The notes under the pieces were generated by a model that was not told the origin of the DNA, made no database searches, and saw nothing but the letters and a program-made list of their open reading frames with translations. Positions 49,101 to 57,360 of a stretch of DNA of 64,000 nt are shown here, one piece after another; the stretch's first letter is position 1, and each line of letters begins with the position of its first letter. Position numbers and translations under genes: made by a program. Source of the stretch: Clostridia bacterium (GTDB taxonomy: Bacteria > Bacillota > Clostridia > Oscillospirales > Acutalibacteraceae); the NCBI GenBank assembly GCA_017399065.1, contig JAFQEL010000002.1, positions 1-64,000 on the forward strand, in the 5' to 3' direction.

Positions 49101-51671
49101 TTAACTTTTTTCGTGATTCTGATATTTTTCAATATTTTCAGTCAAAGGTAAAGCAACCCTCGCCGTAAACATATCACCGTCGATATAGATATCAAAGCTG
49201 CCGCCCTGAAGAGAGCATAGGTCACGGGCAATCGACAAACCTAAGCCACTGCCTTCACCGCTTCTTGAAAAATCACCGCGGACAAAACGCTCCATAAGCT
49301 GGTCGGTTGAAACGTTAAGCGGCTCACGTGAAATATTTTTGAACGTTGCTGTACCGTAACCCTCCTGAATACCGACCATAACGTAAGCTACGGTATCTTC
49401 AAGAGCGTATTTTGCTATATTGGAAATTATGTTTTCAAAAACTCTGTAGGTTTTCTGACCGTCGGCACGGACAATGGGAGTGCCGTTGACGGGTGTAAAA
49501 CGCACGTCGATCCTGCTCTGCTCAAGTCTGTCGGTATTTTCTCCTACCGCCTGCATTGCAAGCTCGTGAAGATTCACATCGACAATCTGTAATTCTACCG
49601 CACCGGTCGAAGCCTTGGTTGCCTCCGTCAGGTCTTCTATGAGCCTTTTGAGCCGCTGTGATTTTTCGGCAAGCACGTCAACATAGCCTCGGACGGTTTC
49701 GTCTTCAATATTGCTGCGTTTTATAAGGTCTGTGTAAGTAATTATAGAAGTCAGCGGAGTTTTGAGATCGTGTGAAACGTTAGTAATAAGCTCTGTTTTT
49801 GTACGCTGATCGCGGATTCCTGCTTCGATAGCCTGCTTCATTCCCTCACGCATATCCTCAATTTCGTGGGCAAGCCTCGTCATAGGTGCAGGCATATTGC
49901 CACAGTCAAACTCAACGTCAAAATTGCCCTGCTGTGCCTGTGAAACAGTATCCCTGATTTTATCAAGAGACCTTGCATAGGAATATATCGCAATAAGCAT
50001 TACGGCATTGGCAAGAACAAGACCGATTATACCGAAAACAACGAGGACAGAATCGGTAAACAATAATAGTACGCAAACGGCAACTGTTATCAGATAAAAA
50101 AGCAGGAAAAACCTGAAATATCTGCGCACGCCATCCTTCAGTCTGGTACTGTTGCGGCTGATACGTCGGTAGACCTTTGCAATAAGCTTGAAAGGCAGGC
50201 ACACAAGCAGATTATCAAATAGGGTATTGTTGAGCCTGCGGCGGTTTATTGAAGCGACCATATTAAGAAGCGAAGCACTACCCGCCATCGCAAGCACGAC
50301 ACAGACCGGGGTTATAATCATACTCCAGCCGTCATTGCGCGAATTATACATATATAGAGCAAGCTGTACGGCAGCCGCAAACGCCAAAACGAAAACGCCT
50401 GCTGAAACGATAAAATGAAGCTCACCCGGAATTTTATCCTGTCTTCTGAGTGCGGCAGGTGAGCCTTTATAGCCCTTGCCGCTGATAAAACAGAAAACAA
50501 TAAAGACAACAAGAGACAGAGCCAATGAAACAAGGCAAACTACCATACTTCGTTCAAGTACACCGACGGACTGAGTATAATCCTCATACACACGGACAAA
50601 CGGATCAGAAGGAGCCGCACGTGAATAATCAAAGCTGAGATAAACCGTAAACGGGTCGGTATCAAAAAGCTCGGTAGAGCCTATGACATAATGATGTGAC
50701 GGAAGCGCCATAAAGCGGTAATAACCGTAGTGCATAAGGCTGAAAAAGTGAATGATATAGGCTGTCGGGCCAAGAATTATACCGTCTTTAGTCTGGATTA
50801 TTTTACTCGAATCGGTATAATAACCAAACAGTGAATCATCACCCGAAACCGTGCTTCGGCTTAAAGATTCAAAAACCGGACCTGCCGTAACGGTATTGAA
50901 ATTATCGGAGGACGAAACAAACCACGTATCCTCGCTGTAAGCCTTGGAAAACTCTGCCGCCGTAGCAAAGCCGCTGTTTGTAAAAGATTCTCCCGTAGCA
51001 TTGTTGACGACAAAATATTCGAGTGATTTGAGCTGAGAAAGATAGGAATTGAGATGCTTATACTCATTCTCATACCTCACGGTATCCCAGTCAGATCTCG
51101 CCTCGGCATCATTCCGAGCCTGAGACATAACATACTCTTCATCAACGCTCACCGTTCCGTCGGCATTGATAATATACGCTTCGTCATTCCTGAAATAGTA
51201 AATATCTTGGTCGTAGTAATAGCCGTCATCTGCTGTGGTTTCGTGCTCTGAATCGTAATCGGGTTGAGATTCTGCGGTGAGATGTTTATTATATGCGTCT
51301 GTCTTTTCACGGCAGGCGGTGACGTATTCCCTGAACATTTCATCCGTAAGCTGGCGGCGTTTTTCCGCAAGCATAGCCTCGACATTATCACCTTCAAAAA
51401 CCTCGCCGTTCCGGTAGGTAACCAAATTGCGTTTTATCGCATAATAAGAAAATCCGACCTCCCGAAGGAAATCGGACGAAATCCTCGGGTCATAGAGTGT
51501 GCTTTTCGGATCGGAGCTGAAATTATCAAGCCCGTAGAAATAGCCTGCACGCACGGCGAAATTCGCAATACTGAGTGCAGACACTACCGACGTGCCTACA
51601 CAAAGCAGACACAGAAAAACACATAGCCCCTTCAGAACTGTTCGCTTATATTTTTTCGATTTTGTATCCAA
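49101..51671 (-). CDS. Membrane sensor histidine kinase with large extracellular domain
   Basis: 856 residues; the frame starts with TTG (51671), overlapping the response-regulator gene by 26 nt. The first membrane segment is about 14-38. A long extracellular part (about 40-370), rich in Tyr, Asp and Glu and without a recognised sensor fold, follows. Further membrane spans occur in the middle (SMVVCLVSLALSLVVFIVFCF, FIVSAGVFVLAFAAAVQLALY, IITPVCVVLAMAGSASLL, FFLLFYLITVAVCVLLLF, VLVVFGIIGLVLANAVMLIAI). A HAMP-like linker precedes the H-box NVSHDLKTPLTSI with His634. The N-box (FENIISNIAKYA) and G-box (GEGSGLGL) complete the kinase. It should phosphorylate the adjacent regulator. Stimulus unknown. 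Confidence 0.9.
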   Translation of the reverse strand: MDTKSKKYKRTVLKGLCVFLCLLCVGTSVVSALSIANFAVRAGYFYGLDNFSSDPKSTLYDPRISSDFLREVGFSYYAIKRNLVTYRNGEVFEGDNVEAMLAEKRRQLTDEMFREYVTACREKTDAYNKHLTAESQPDYDSEHETTADDGYYYDQDIYYFRNDEAYIINADGTVSVDEEYVMSQARNDAEARSDWDTVRYENEYKHLNSYLSQLKSLEYFVVNNATGESFTNSGFATAAEFSKAYSEDTWFVSSSDNFNTVTAGPVFESLSRSTVSGDDSLFGYYTDSSKIIQTKDGIILGPTAYIIHFFSLMHYGYYRFMALPSHHYVIGSTELFDTDPFTVYLSFDYSRAAPSDPFVRVYEDYTQSVGVLERSMVVCLVSLALSLVVFIVFCFISGKGYKGSPAALRRQDKIPGELHFIVSAGVFVLAFAAAVQLALYMYNSRNDGWSMIITPVCVVLAMAGSASLLNMVASINRRRLNNTLFDNLLVCLPFKLIAKVYRRISRNSTRLKDGVRRYFRFFLLFYLITVAVCVLLLFTDSVLVVFGIIGLVLANAVMLIAIYSYARSLDKIRDTVSQAQQGNFDVEFDCGNMPAPMTRLAHEIEDMREGMKQAIEAGIRDQRTKTELITNVSHDLKTPLTSIITYTDLIKRSNIEDETVRGYVDVLAEKSQRLKRLIEDLTEATKASTGAVELQIVDVNLHELAMQAVGENTDRLEQSRIDVRFTPVNGTPIVRADGQKTYRVFENIISNIAKYALEDTVAYVMVGIQEGYGTATFKNISREPLNVSTDQLMERFVRGDFSRSGEGSGLGLSIARDLCSLQGGSFDIYIDGDMFTARVALPLTENIEKYQNHEKS

Positions 51672-52335
51672 TACCCCACACCACCTTAAGATACTTCGGA
51701 TTTTTCGGGTCGATTTCTATCTTCTCCCTTATCCTGCGTATATGGACGGTAACCGTTTTATCCGTTGAGAAGGACGGCTCGTTCCATACTGCCTCATAAA
51801 TCTGTGTTGTGGAAAGCACTTTGCCGAGATTTATCATAAGATATTCGATTATGCCATATTCGGTAGCCGTAAGCTTGACGGGCACACCGTCGAGCTCAAC
51901 AGTATGGGCAGACGTATCAATGACAAGACCGCCCGTTGCAATACAGCTGTCTGCAACCGCACTGCCGCCGAGAGTTGTATAGCGCCGTATCTGAGACTTT
52001 ACCCTCGCAACAAGCTCTAGCGGATTGAAGGGCTTTGTAACGTAGTCATCCGCACCGAAGCCGAGACCCATGATTTTATCGGTATCCTCACTTTTTGCAG
52101 AGAGCATAATTATAGGCACATTGCTCTTTTCCCTGAGCTTAAGAGTAGCACGCAGACCGTCCATCTCGGGCATCATAACGTCGAGAATAATACAGTCAAG
52201 CTCCTCTGACTGTGCAATTTCGACAGCCTGTTTACCGTTGAAAGCCTTGAACACCTCAAAGCCTTCAAGCTTAAGGTATATTTCTATTGAATTTACTATT
52301 GCAACGTCATCGTCGCAAACAAGAACACTGTTCAA
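51646..52335 (-). CDS. OmpR/PhoB-family response regulator
   Basis: 229 residues from a TTG (52335) with RBS AAAGGAGG and 9-nt spacing. The receiver domain (1-120) has the acidic pocket CDDD, the phospho-Asp in IILDVMMPEMDGL and the Lys in DYVTKPFNP. The C-terminal winged HTH (about 135-229) contains LTATEYGIIEYLMINLGKVLSTTQIYEAVW and VTVHIRRIREKIE. It is the partner of the downstream kinase and may also act on the polysaccharide or surface genes nearby. Confidence 0.92.
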   Translation of the reverse strand: MNSVLVCDDDVAIVNSIEIYLKLEGFEVFKAFNGKQAVEIAQSEELDCIILDVMMPEMDGLRATLKLREKSNVPIIMLSAKSEDTDKIMGLGFGADDYVTKPFNPLELVARVKSQIRRYTTLGGSAVADSCIATGGLVIDTSAHTVELDGVPVKLTATEYGIIEYLMINLGKVLSTTQIYEAVWNEPSFSTDKTVTVHIRRIREKIEIDPKNPKYLKVVWGIGYKIEKI

Positions 52336-52418
52336 ATAAGCTCATCCTCCTTTCAAATCTGTGCTCACCACAAGCACAATGCTAAACCGGAAGGATTACA
52401 AAAACCGATACAAATTTA

Positions 52419-53543
52419 TTAAGAAATTTCAACAATTTTTCCGTATAGCCTGAGTGCGAAAGCCTGTGCGGCAGGCATAGGCTCAAAGCGTCTTGAATAA
52501 TTGCCGATGCCCATTGTATCGCCCTGGGCAAAATCTACCTCGCCGTTGACCCTGGTTACGCTCATAAGGAATTTAAGGCAACGCTCACTCTCCTCCGTAT
52601 AGCCCATACGGTGAAGCAAGCTGCCAATCATTGCTGTTGCAGACGATTCCTGACGGGAGAAGGGTACGCCGATTATGGCATTAAAGCTGCCGTTTTCATT
52701 CTGAAAAGGCAACAGAGCCTCGCAAAGTGCGGTTGCGCGCTCTCTGAGTACGCCGTAATACTCATCGGTCTCATCAAGCAGACTGAGACATTCATCAAGT
52801 GCAAGAGCAAGCCAGCCGCAGCCTCTGCCCCAGCCGTAGATACCAAGCGGCATTTTGTTGTCGGGATTAAAACAATGTATGGGAAGACCCGTTCTTTCAT
52901 TTATACCGTAAGTATAAAATTCATCAAACTGTCTCTTTGCAAGCTCAAGCGCATCAGGGCAGCCGTAGGTCTGATGATATTTGATTAAAAACGGACAGAC
53001 CATACCGAGAGTATCAACGTAATGCTCCTTATATTCGAGAACATAAGGCAGAGTACCGTCACCTGCGGCGGCAAAAACCTTTGATATATAATCATCGACA
53101 GCAAGTTTGAATTTTTCATCATATGAAAAACCGCTCTGCATCATAGCATAAAAGAGGTAACCTGCACCTGTTTTATAGCTTCTGTCCGACCAATCCTCTT
53201 TATCAAAAAAACGGTAAACCGCCTTTCGGGTCTCTTCATTATCGGAATCGGCAAGCAGAAGAGATGCGACCTGCCACGATGAAAAATAGAAGTTATAATA
53301 CTCACCCCTGAGCTTGGGGAGAAGCGTATAGGCGGTCTTGTCAGTTACGGGAATTTTCGGCATTTTTTCGCCATTTTTTCTCGCAACTTTTACTGCATTT
53401 TCATACCACACTTTTTTATCGGTATAACGACCGATGTGTATTCGCTTTATCCAAGCCATTATCACAGGTATAAAATCCGCCGCAAAAAAGCAAAGGCAGA
53501 CAAGCAACAAAATGCTGAAAAAAATCAATAAAAAAATCATCAT
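52419..53543 (-). CDS. Membrane-anchored GH88/GH105-like (alpha/alpha)6 protein
   Basis: 374 residues. An N-terminal membrane anchor (MMIFLLIFFSILLLVCLCFF). The rest matches the unsaturated-glucuronyl/rhamnogalacturonyl hydrolase pattern: VDTLGMVCPFLIKYH, GLPIHCFNP, YGWGRGCGWLALALDECLSLL and FSRQESSATAMIGSLLH. In most members the motif is WGRGNGW; the Cys here is unusual. In this locus it could trim the polysaccharide or a precursor at the membrane. The ATG overlaps the stop of the GT4 gene. RBS not obvious, so translation is probably coupled. Confidence 0.75.
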   Translation of the reverse strand: MMIFLLIFFSILLLVCLCFFAADFIPVIMAWIKRIHIGRYTDKKVWYENAVKVARKNGEKMPKIPVTDKTAYTLLPKLRGEYYNFYFSSWQVASLLLADSDNEETRKAVYRFFDKEDWSDRSYKTGAGYLFYAMMQSGFSYDEKFKLAVDDYISKVFAAAGDGTLPYVLEYKEHYVDTLGMVCPFLIKYHQTYGCPDALELAKRQFDEFYTYGINERTGLPIHCFNPDNKMPLGIYGWGRGCGWLALALDECLSLLDETDEYYGVLRERATALCEALLPFQNENGSFNAIIGVPFSRQESSATAMIGSLLHRMGYTEESERCLKFLMSVTRVNGEVDFAQGDTMGIGNYSRRFEPMPAAQAFALRLYGKIVEIS

Positions 53544-54742
53544 TATTTTTCACCTAAAAGCGCATAAAATTTCTGAACTTCTTCTTCATTTCCGTGCTTC
53601 ATTTTTTTCAGGTTTCCGCTGAGTTTTTTTGCAAGATTTTCATCATCAATAAGCTGTGCGATTTTTTCTGCAATACTCTCGGCATTCATTTCGGCAAGCA
53701 CTGCCGTTTCACCGTCGGAAAGCTGATCGTAAACGGTTGTGAATTTGGTTGCAACAATCGGCTTTGCAAGACACTTTGCTTCGTCTATAGCAATCGATTT
53801 CCCTTCAAAATACGAGGGTTGTACGTATATATCACACTTTGAAAGGTAAGGATAAGGGTTTGCTCTTTCGCCGAGAAAGATGAAAATTTCTTCGAGATTT
53901 TTTTCTTTTATTTTTTGCAAAAGCTCGTCTTTCATTTCACCTTTGCCGATGGAAAACCACTTGAAATTAAAGCCTTTTTTTACTAAAATTTCTGCCGCAT
54001 CTATCGCTAAATCGTAGCCCTTCTGCTGAGAAATTCTGCCGATTGTGAGCAGGAATTTTTCGTCGGATTTTTTGTCAAAATCTTCAACGTTTTCTGCCGC
54101 CATTTTTCCAAGGATTTTCGACGAAGTTATATTCTCAATCATACGCACCTTTTCCGCATACTGCGGAAAAACTTCGCGAAGAACTTTTTCGCACTCTTCG
54201 GAAACGGTTACGATATAATCAACCTTTGAAAAGAAAACACTGTCAATTTCAGCATCCATTTCGAGCTTGCGGTAATCGTTATGAACGTACACGATTTTTG
54301 TATCGGCACGGGCACAATCGGCAACATAAAAATTCGGTATCCCCTCAAGATAACCAACAGCTGCATCATACTTTTTTTCCGTTTTTGTAAGAAAGCCTTT
54401 AAGATACTTCCAGGCATGCTGGTCGCGGCTGCGGGGTGAGCCTGACGAAGAATTTACGGTACGCGAATACAAAACTCTTTTCAGAGCAAGGGCAGGTCTG
54501 CCGCTGAGAAAAAGCGACACCGCACTCTTGACCGCAGGCTGTCTGAACTGTGTGTACGGTTTATCAAAAGTAAGAATATTTACCTGCTCGGGCACCATAC
54601 CGAGGAAGAGACCCGCAGGCTTGAACAGCAGCAGATCCACCTCATATTTTTCATAATCTATCATCTGAAGAAGTGACAGCAGACTGCGTTCTCCTCCGCC
54701 GCTGCCCATATTCTCCATTACAAAAAGTATTTTTTTCTTCAT
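53543..54742 (-). CDS. GT4-family glycosyltransferase
   Basis: 399 residues from the ATG at 54742; a GTG at 54754 is possible. Starts KKKILFVMENMGSGGGERSLLSLLQMIDYEKYEVDLLLF, typical of EPS GT4 enzymes, and carries the C-terminal nucleotide-sugar site LLTIGRISQQKGYDLAI and QPSYFEGKSIAIDEAKCLAKPIVAT (E..E motif). No signal peptide; it acts on the cytoplasmic membrane face. Sequence-like paralogues occur at 60460-61647 and 63841 onward. Donor and acceptor unknown. Confidence 0.9.
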   Translation of the reverse strand: MKKKILFVMENMGSGGGERSLLSLLQMIDYEKYEVDLLLFKPAGLFLGMVPEQVNILTFDKPYTQFRQPAVKSAVSLFLSGRPALALKRVLYSRTVNSSSGSPRSRDQHAWKYLKGFLTKTEKKYDAAVGYLEGIPNFYVADCARADTKIVYVHNDYRKLEMDAEIDSVFFSKVDYIVTVSEECEKVLREVFPQYAEKVRMIENITSSKILGKMAAENVEDFDKKSDEKFLLTIGRISQQKGYDLAIDAAEILVKKGFNFKWFSIGKGEMKDELLQKIKEKNLEEIFIFLGERANPYPYLSKCDIYVQPSYFEGKSIAIDEAKCLAKPIVATKFTTVYDQLSDGETAVLAEMNAESIAEKIAQLIDDENLAKKLSGNLKKMKHGNEEEVQKFYALLGEK

Positions 54743-54761
54743 TTCAAACCACACCGAATTA

Positions 54762-55934
54762 TCAGATTTTTTTTACGGCACGAAGCACAGACACGCCTTT
54801 GGTAACAAGTCTGCCGTATGCATTTGCAAACGGAGCCTTATCATTTCGGTTATAGAGCATAAGAGCATCCGCACCACAGAAATCCGCAACCCATCTGAGT
54901 GCAGATATATTTTTTTCGGCTACGTGTCTGAGGTCACCAGCTTCATTCATTATTTTTACGGTATGCAGTTTTATTTCCGTTTCGTTACCCAAACAGTCTC
55001 TGTACCACGTAAAGGGAAGATTAAAACCTGCCGCAGTGAAGCCGTATGAAGGTGCACCGTTGCGGAAATTTATCTCCATAAAGTACGGCGTACCGTCAAC
55101 CACTTTCAGCTCAAGGTCAAATAAGCCTTCGAAACCGAACCGTTCAAGCATAGTGTCGAATTTTTCGACGTCTATATAGGTTATACTGTCTTTGATTATT
55201 GCGTAGCTTGTACTTCCTCTGTCAACGGGATATTCTCTGAATTTTTCGAGCTGGGCATAACACCTGACTTTTTTGCCCTTTGTTTTACATCCGCAATACT
55301 CAACCATCAGGTTGTTTTCACCATGCACAAACTGCTGAACCAAAACCTTGCGGTATCCGCTCCCCTCACTGAAAAAAGCATCTGCCGCCTTAACTGCATC
55401 TTCACGTGTTTTACATATAGTTATATCGGTTTTTTGACCGTCTACACTTTTAAGCGGCTTTATAATAAAGGGCAGACCGAACGCCGCCAACCTGGCTTTG
55501 TTTTCGGAGGTTATATCCATCGCGCGGGTTTCAGGCACGGTAAATCCGCACTCTTCAGCAACGCGGCACATCTCAGCCTTGTCCATATAAAACTCCGCTT
55601 TGCCGCTGAGCCCCGGGCAAAAGGCAAGCTTACTCAAAGAGCCGTAAGCCGCATCAAGTGCAATGGCAGCCGCATCGGATGCAGGGAACAGCGCCGGCTT
55701 ACCGCCGCGTGACTCGACTACCGTTTTGACCGCATCGGCAATTTCATCCGTACTGCCGACATGTACTGTTTTCAGAGTGTATTTGCTGTGCTCTGCACTG
55801 CCGTCAGAATCAATATTTATAAAAACAGAGCCGATACCTTTTTCGCCGAGGCTTCTTATGAGACCCAGCGAATTAAAGTGGGCGTCGCCGACAACTACGG
55901 CATAATTGCTTATATTTTTTTCGCAACTATCCAT
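54762..55934 (-). CDS. ATP-grasp enzyme of the polysaccharide locus
   Basis: 390 residues from the ATG at 55934 (RBS TTCAGGAGG); overlap of 25 nt with the upstream gene. N-terminal pre-ATP-grasp domain (YAVVVGDAHFNSLGLIRSLGEKGIGSVFINID), central ATP-grasp with FIIKPLKSVDGQKT and VLVQQFVHGENNLMVEYCG, and metal site MEINFRNGAPSYG. It ligates a carboxylate to an amine or other nucleophile with ATP. Such carboxylate-amine ligases occur in capsule loci, where they could amidate a sugar acid with an amino acid. Substrates unknown. Confidence 0.85.
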   Translation of the reverse strand: MDSCEKNISNYAVVVGDAHFNSLGLIRSLGEKGIGSVFINIDSDGSAEHSKYTLKTVHVGSTDEIADAVKTVVESRGGKPALFPASDAAAIALDAAYGSLSKLAFCPGLSGKAEFYMDKAEMCRVAEECGFTVPETRAMDITSENKARLAAFGLPFIIKPLKSVDGQKTDITICKTREDAVKAADAFFSEGSGYRKVLVQQFVHGENNLMVEYCGCKTKGKKVRCYAQLEKFREYPVDRGSTSYAIIKDSITYIDVEKFDTMLERFGFEGLFDLELKVVDGTPYFMEINFRNGAPSYGFTAAGFNLPFTWYRDCLGNETEIKLHTVKIMNEAGDLRHVAEKNISALRWVADFCGADALMLYNRNDKAPFANAYGRLVTKGVSVLRAVKKI

Positions 55935-56782
55935 AAGATCCTCCTGAAATTGAAGCGGTGTTTTTTGATATCGACTATTTCCACATCGCCGCAACGTGCA
56001 TAAGTGTGCACGCCCTCGGCAGGTGAGCCTTTGAGCAGCTTTATCCGGGACGGCTCAAGGCGGAAAACTTCGGTTTCACTGTAGGACGTATCGCTGATTT
56101 CATCGACCGAGTAAAACACCAGCCCTGCGCCGTAGACACCGCCCGAGCAATTCTGTGCAGGTCTTATTAATTTGCCGTTACGCTCAAATAATCTGCCCGC
56201 ACCGCGGCTTATCTGATTACTCTGCAATGATTTATTTACCGGATGCGGTTCACCCGTATACCGGTCAAAAAGCTGAAGCTGAGTTTCTTTCTTTGCCGGG
56301 TCGGTAACACGTGAAGCAAGAAGCCATTTATCGCAGATTACCGTATCGACCATACCTTTTTCGTCTGCAAGTACGCTGTGCTTTTGCCATTTATACGGAA
56401 AATCCACAGCCTTATAGAGCTGAATGCATCCGTCTCCCATCGTTTCGGGCATCATATAAATCTCGCCGTTCTCCTCAAAAACATAGGGGTAGGAAAGATG
56501 AAAGCTCTCTTCAAGCACGACCTCGGGAACACTAAAGCCTTTTTCACCGAGGACTGACACGCCGACCAGACCTTTTTCGGTGGCGTTGTCAAACATTTCG
56601 ACAAAGAGATACGTCTTACCGCAGTACTCAAACAGAAACGGGTCTGCATACCAATAACGCTTACTTTCGGGTAAAACGGAAAAAGACGCAGCATTGCCGT
56701 CGAGAAGGGTATCACCCTCGCCGCATAAGCGGTATGCAATATTCCAGTATTCCTCACGGAGTATATCTTTTACGGGTCTCAC
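55910..56782 (-). CDS. Beta-propeller-like protein of polysaccharide clusters (GINT1_N-like)
   Basis: 290 residues from the GTG at 56782 (GAGG with 8-nt spacing); another GTG is at 56791. It contains WYADPFLFEYCGKTYLFVEMF, SYPYVFEENGEIYMMPET and LLASRVTDP, the repeated blades of the 'glucosamine inositolphosphorylceramide transferase 1 N-terminal'-type domain. This domain often accompanies formyltransferases or glycosyltransferases in surface-polysaccharide loci. No catalytic assignment is safe. It overlaps the ATP-grasp gene by 25 nt. First gene of the minus-strand arm. Confidence 0.75.
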   Translation of the reverse strand: MRPVKDILREEYWNIAYRLCGEGDTLLDGNAASFSVLPESKRYWYADPFLFEYCGKTYLFVEMFDNATEKGLVGVSVLGEKGFSVPEVVLEESFHLSYPYVFEENGEIYMMPETMGDGCIQLYKAVDFPYKWQKHSVLADEKGMVDTVICDKWLLASRVTDPAKKETQLQLFDRYTGEPHPVNKSLQSNQISRGAGRLFERNGKLIRPAQNCSGGVYGAGLVFYSVDEISDTSYSETEVFRLEPSRIKLLKGSPAEGVHTYARCGDVEIVDIKKHRFNFRRILWIVAKKI

Positions 56783-56816
56783 GGCAGTCACCTCGTGTTT
56801 AAACTATATTTATATA

Positions 56817-56845
56817 ATTATAGCATAAAGGAAATGTTTTTTCAA
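56817..56845 (-). promoter_or_regulatory. Promoter of the minus-strand polysaccharide arm
   Basis: On the minus strand: TTGAAA (56845-56840), 17-nt spacer, extended TGC-TATAAT (56822-56817), 35 bp upstream of the GTG at 56782. Confidence 0.7.
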
Positions 56846-56850
56846 GAAAG

Positions 56851-56888
56851 CAAAAAACAATGCGGTATGCACCGTGGCACACCGCACT
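56851..56888 (-). terminator. Terminator of the 56898-57203 gene
   Basis: On the minus strand GTGCGGTGTGCC / GTGCATACCGCAT (G-U pairs allowed) followed by GTTTTTTG. It lies 10 nt after the stop of the small gene and abuts the next promoter. Confidence 0.8.
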
Positions 56889-56897
56889 AACGCCGGA

Positions 56898-57203
56898 TTA
56901 TACTCTGTGGCCGTTTTTGAGCTTTATCTTGCCGATAAACGGAATCTTGAGGATACCTGTAAAGGAATCGTCATCAAAATCGATATCAAGCTCTGCATCC
57001 TTACCGAGCATTGCAATATTGATAACAGCCTTGAGATGATTCTCTCCTATATTGACAGACTTGACGGTATACTCGGGAATATCGACACCCGAAAGCTCAA
57101 GCTCGAAATCGTAAGAACCGTCCTTCTCAAAAATATTTACCATAGCTTCGCCGCGGAAGAGCATAGAGTCTACCGTGCAAGCCCACTTACCTGTAGGATT
57201 CAT
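56898..57203 (-). CDS. Small beta-rich cytoplasmic protein, unknown
   Basis: 101 residues, RBS CTAAGGAG with good spacing. Begins MNPTGKWACTVDSMLFRGEAMV; the sequence alternates hydrophobic and charged residues (FELELSGVDIPEYTVKSVNIG, LDIDFDDDSFTGILKIPFIGKIKL), which suggests a beta-barrel or sandwich, possibly lipocalin-like. No signal peptide. Divergent from the dehydratase gene with its own terminator. Function unknown. Confidence 0.7.
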   Translation of the reverse strand: MNPTGKWACTVDSMLFRGEAMVNIFEKDGSYDFELELSGVDIPEYTVKSVNIGENHLKAVINIAMLGKDAELDIDFDDDSFTGILKIPFIGKIKLKNGHRV

Positions 57204-57276
57204 TTTACCGCACTCCTTAGTTTATTTGGTTTGATAATAGCATCTGCGCCGTATTTTGTCAACCGTTCCGTTTGTA

Positions 57277-57305
57277 TTGACAATATTCTTTTTTAGTTTT
57301 ATAAT
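57277..57305 (+). promoter_or_regulatory. Consensus promoter of the plus-strand polysaccharide arm
   Basis: TTGACA (57277-57282), exactly 17 nt, TATAAT (57300-57305): both boxes are perfect. It lies 56 bp before the TTG start of the dehydratase gene. Confidence 0.85.
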
Positions 57306-57360
57306 ATAATAAGTTTATAATAGCCAAGTTCCGACAAAAAACGAAAGGCGGCATATAATT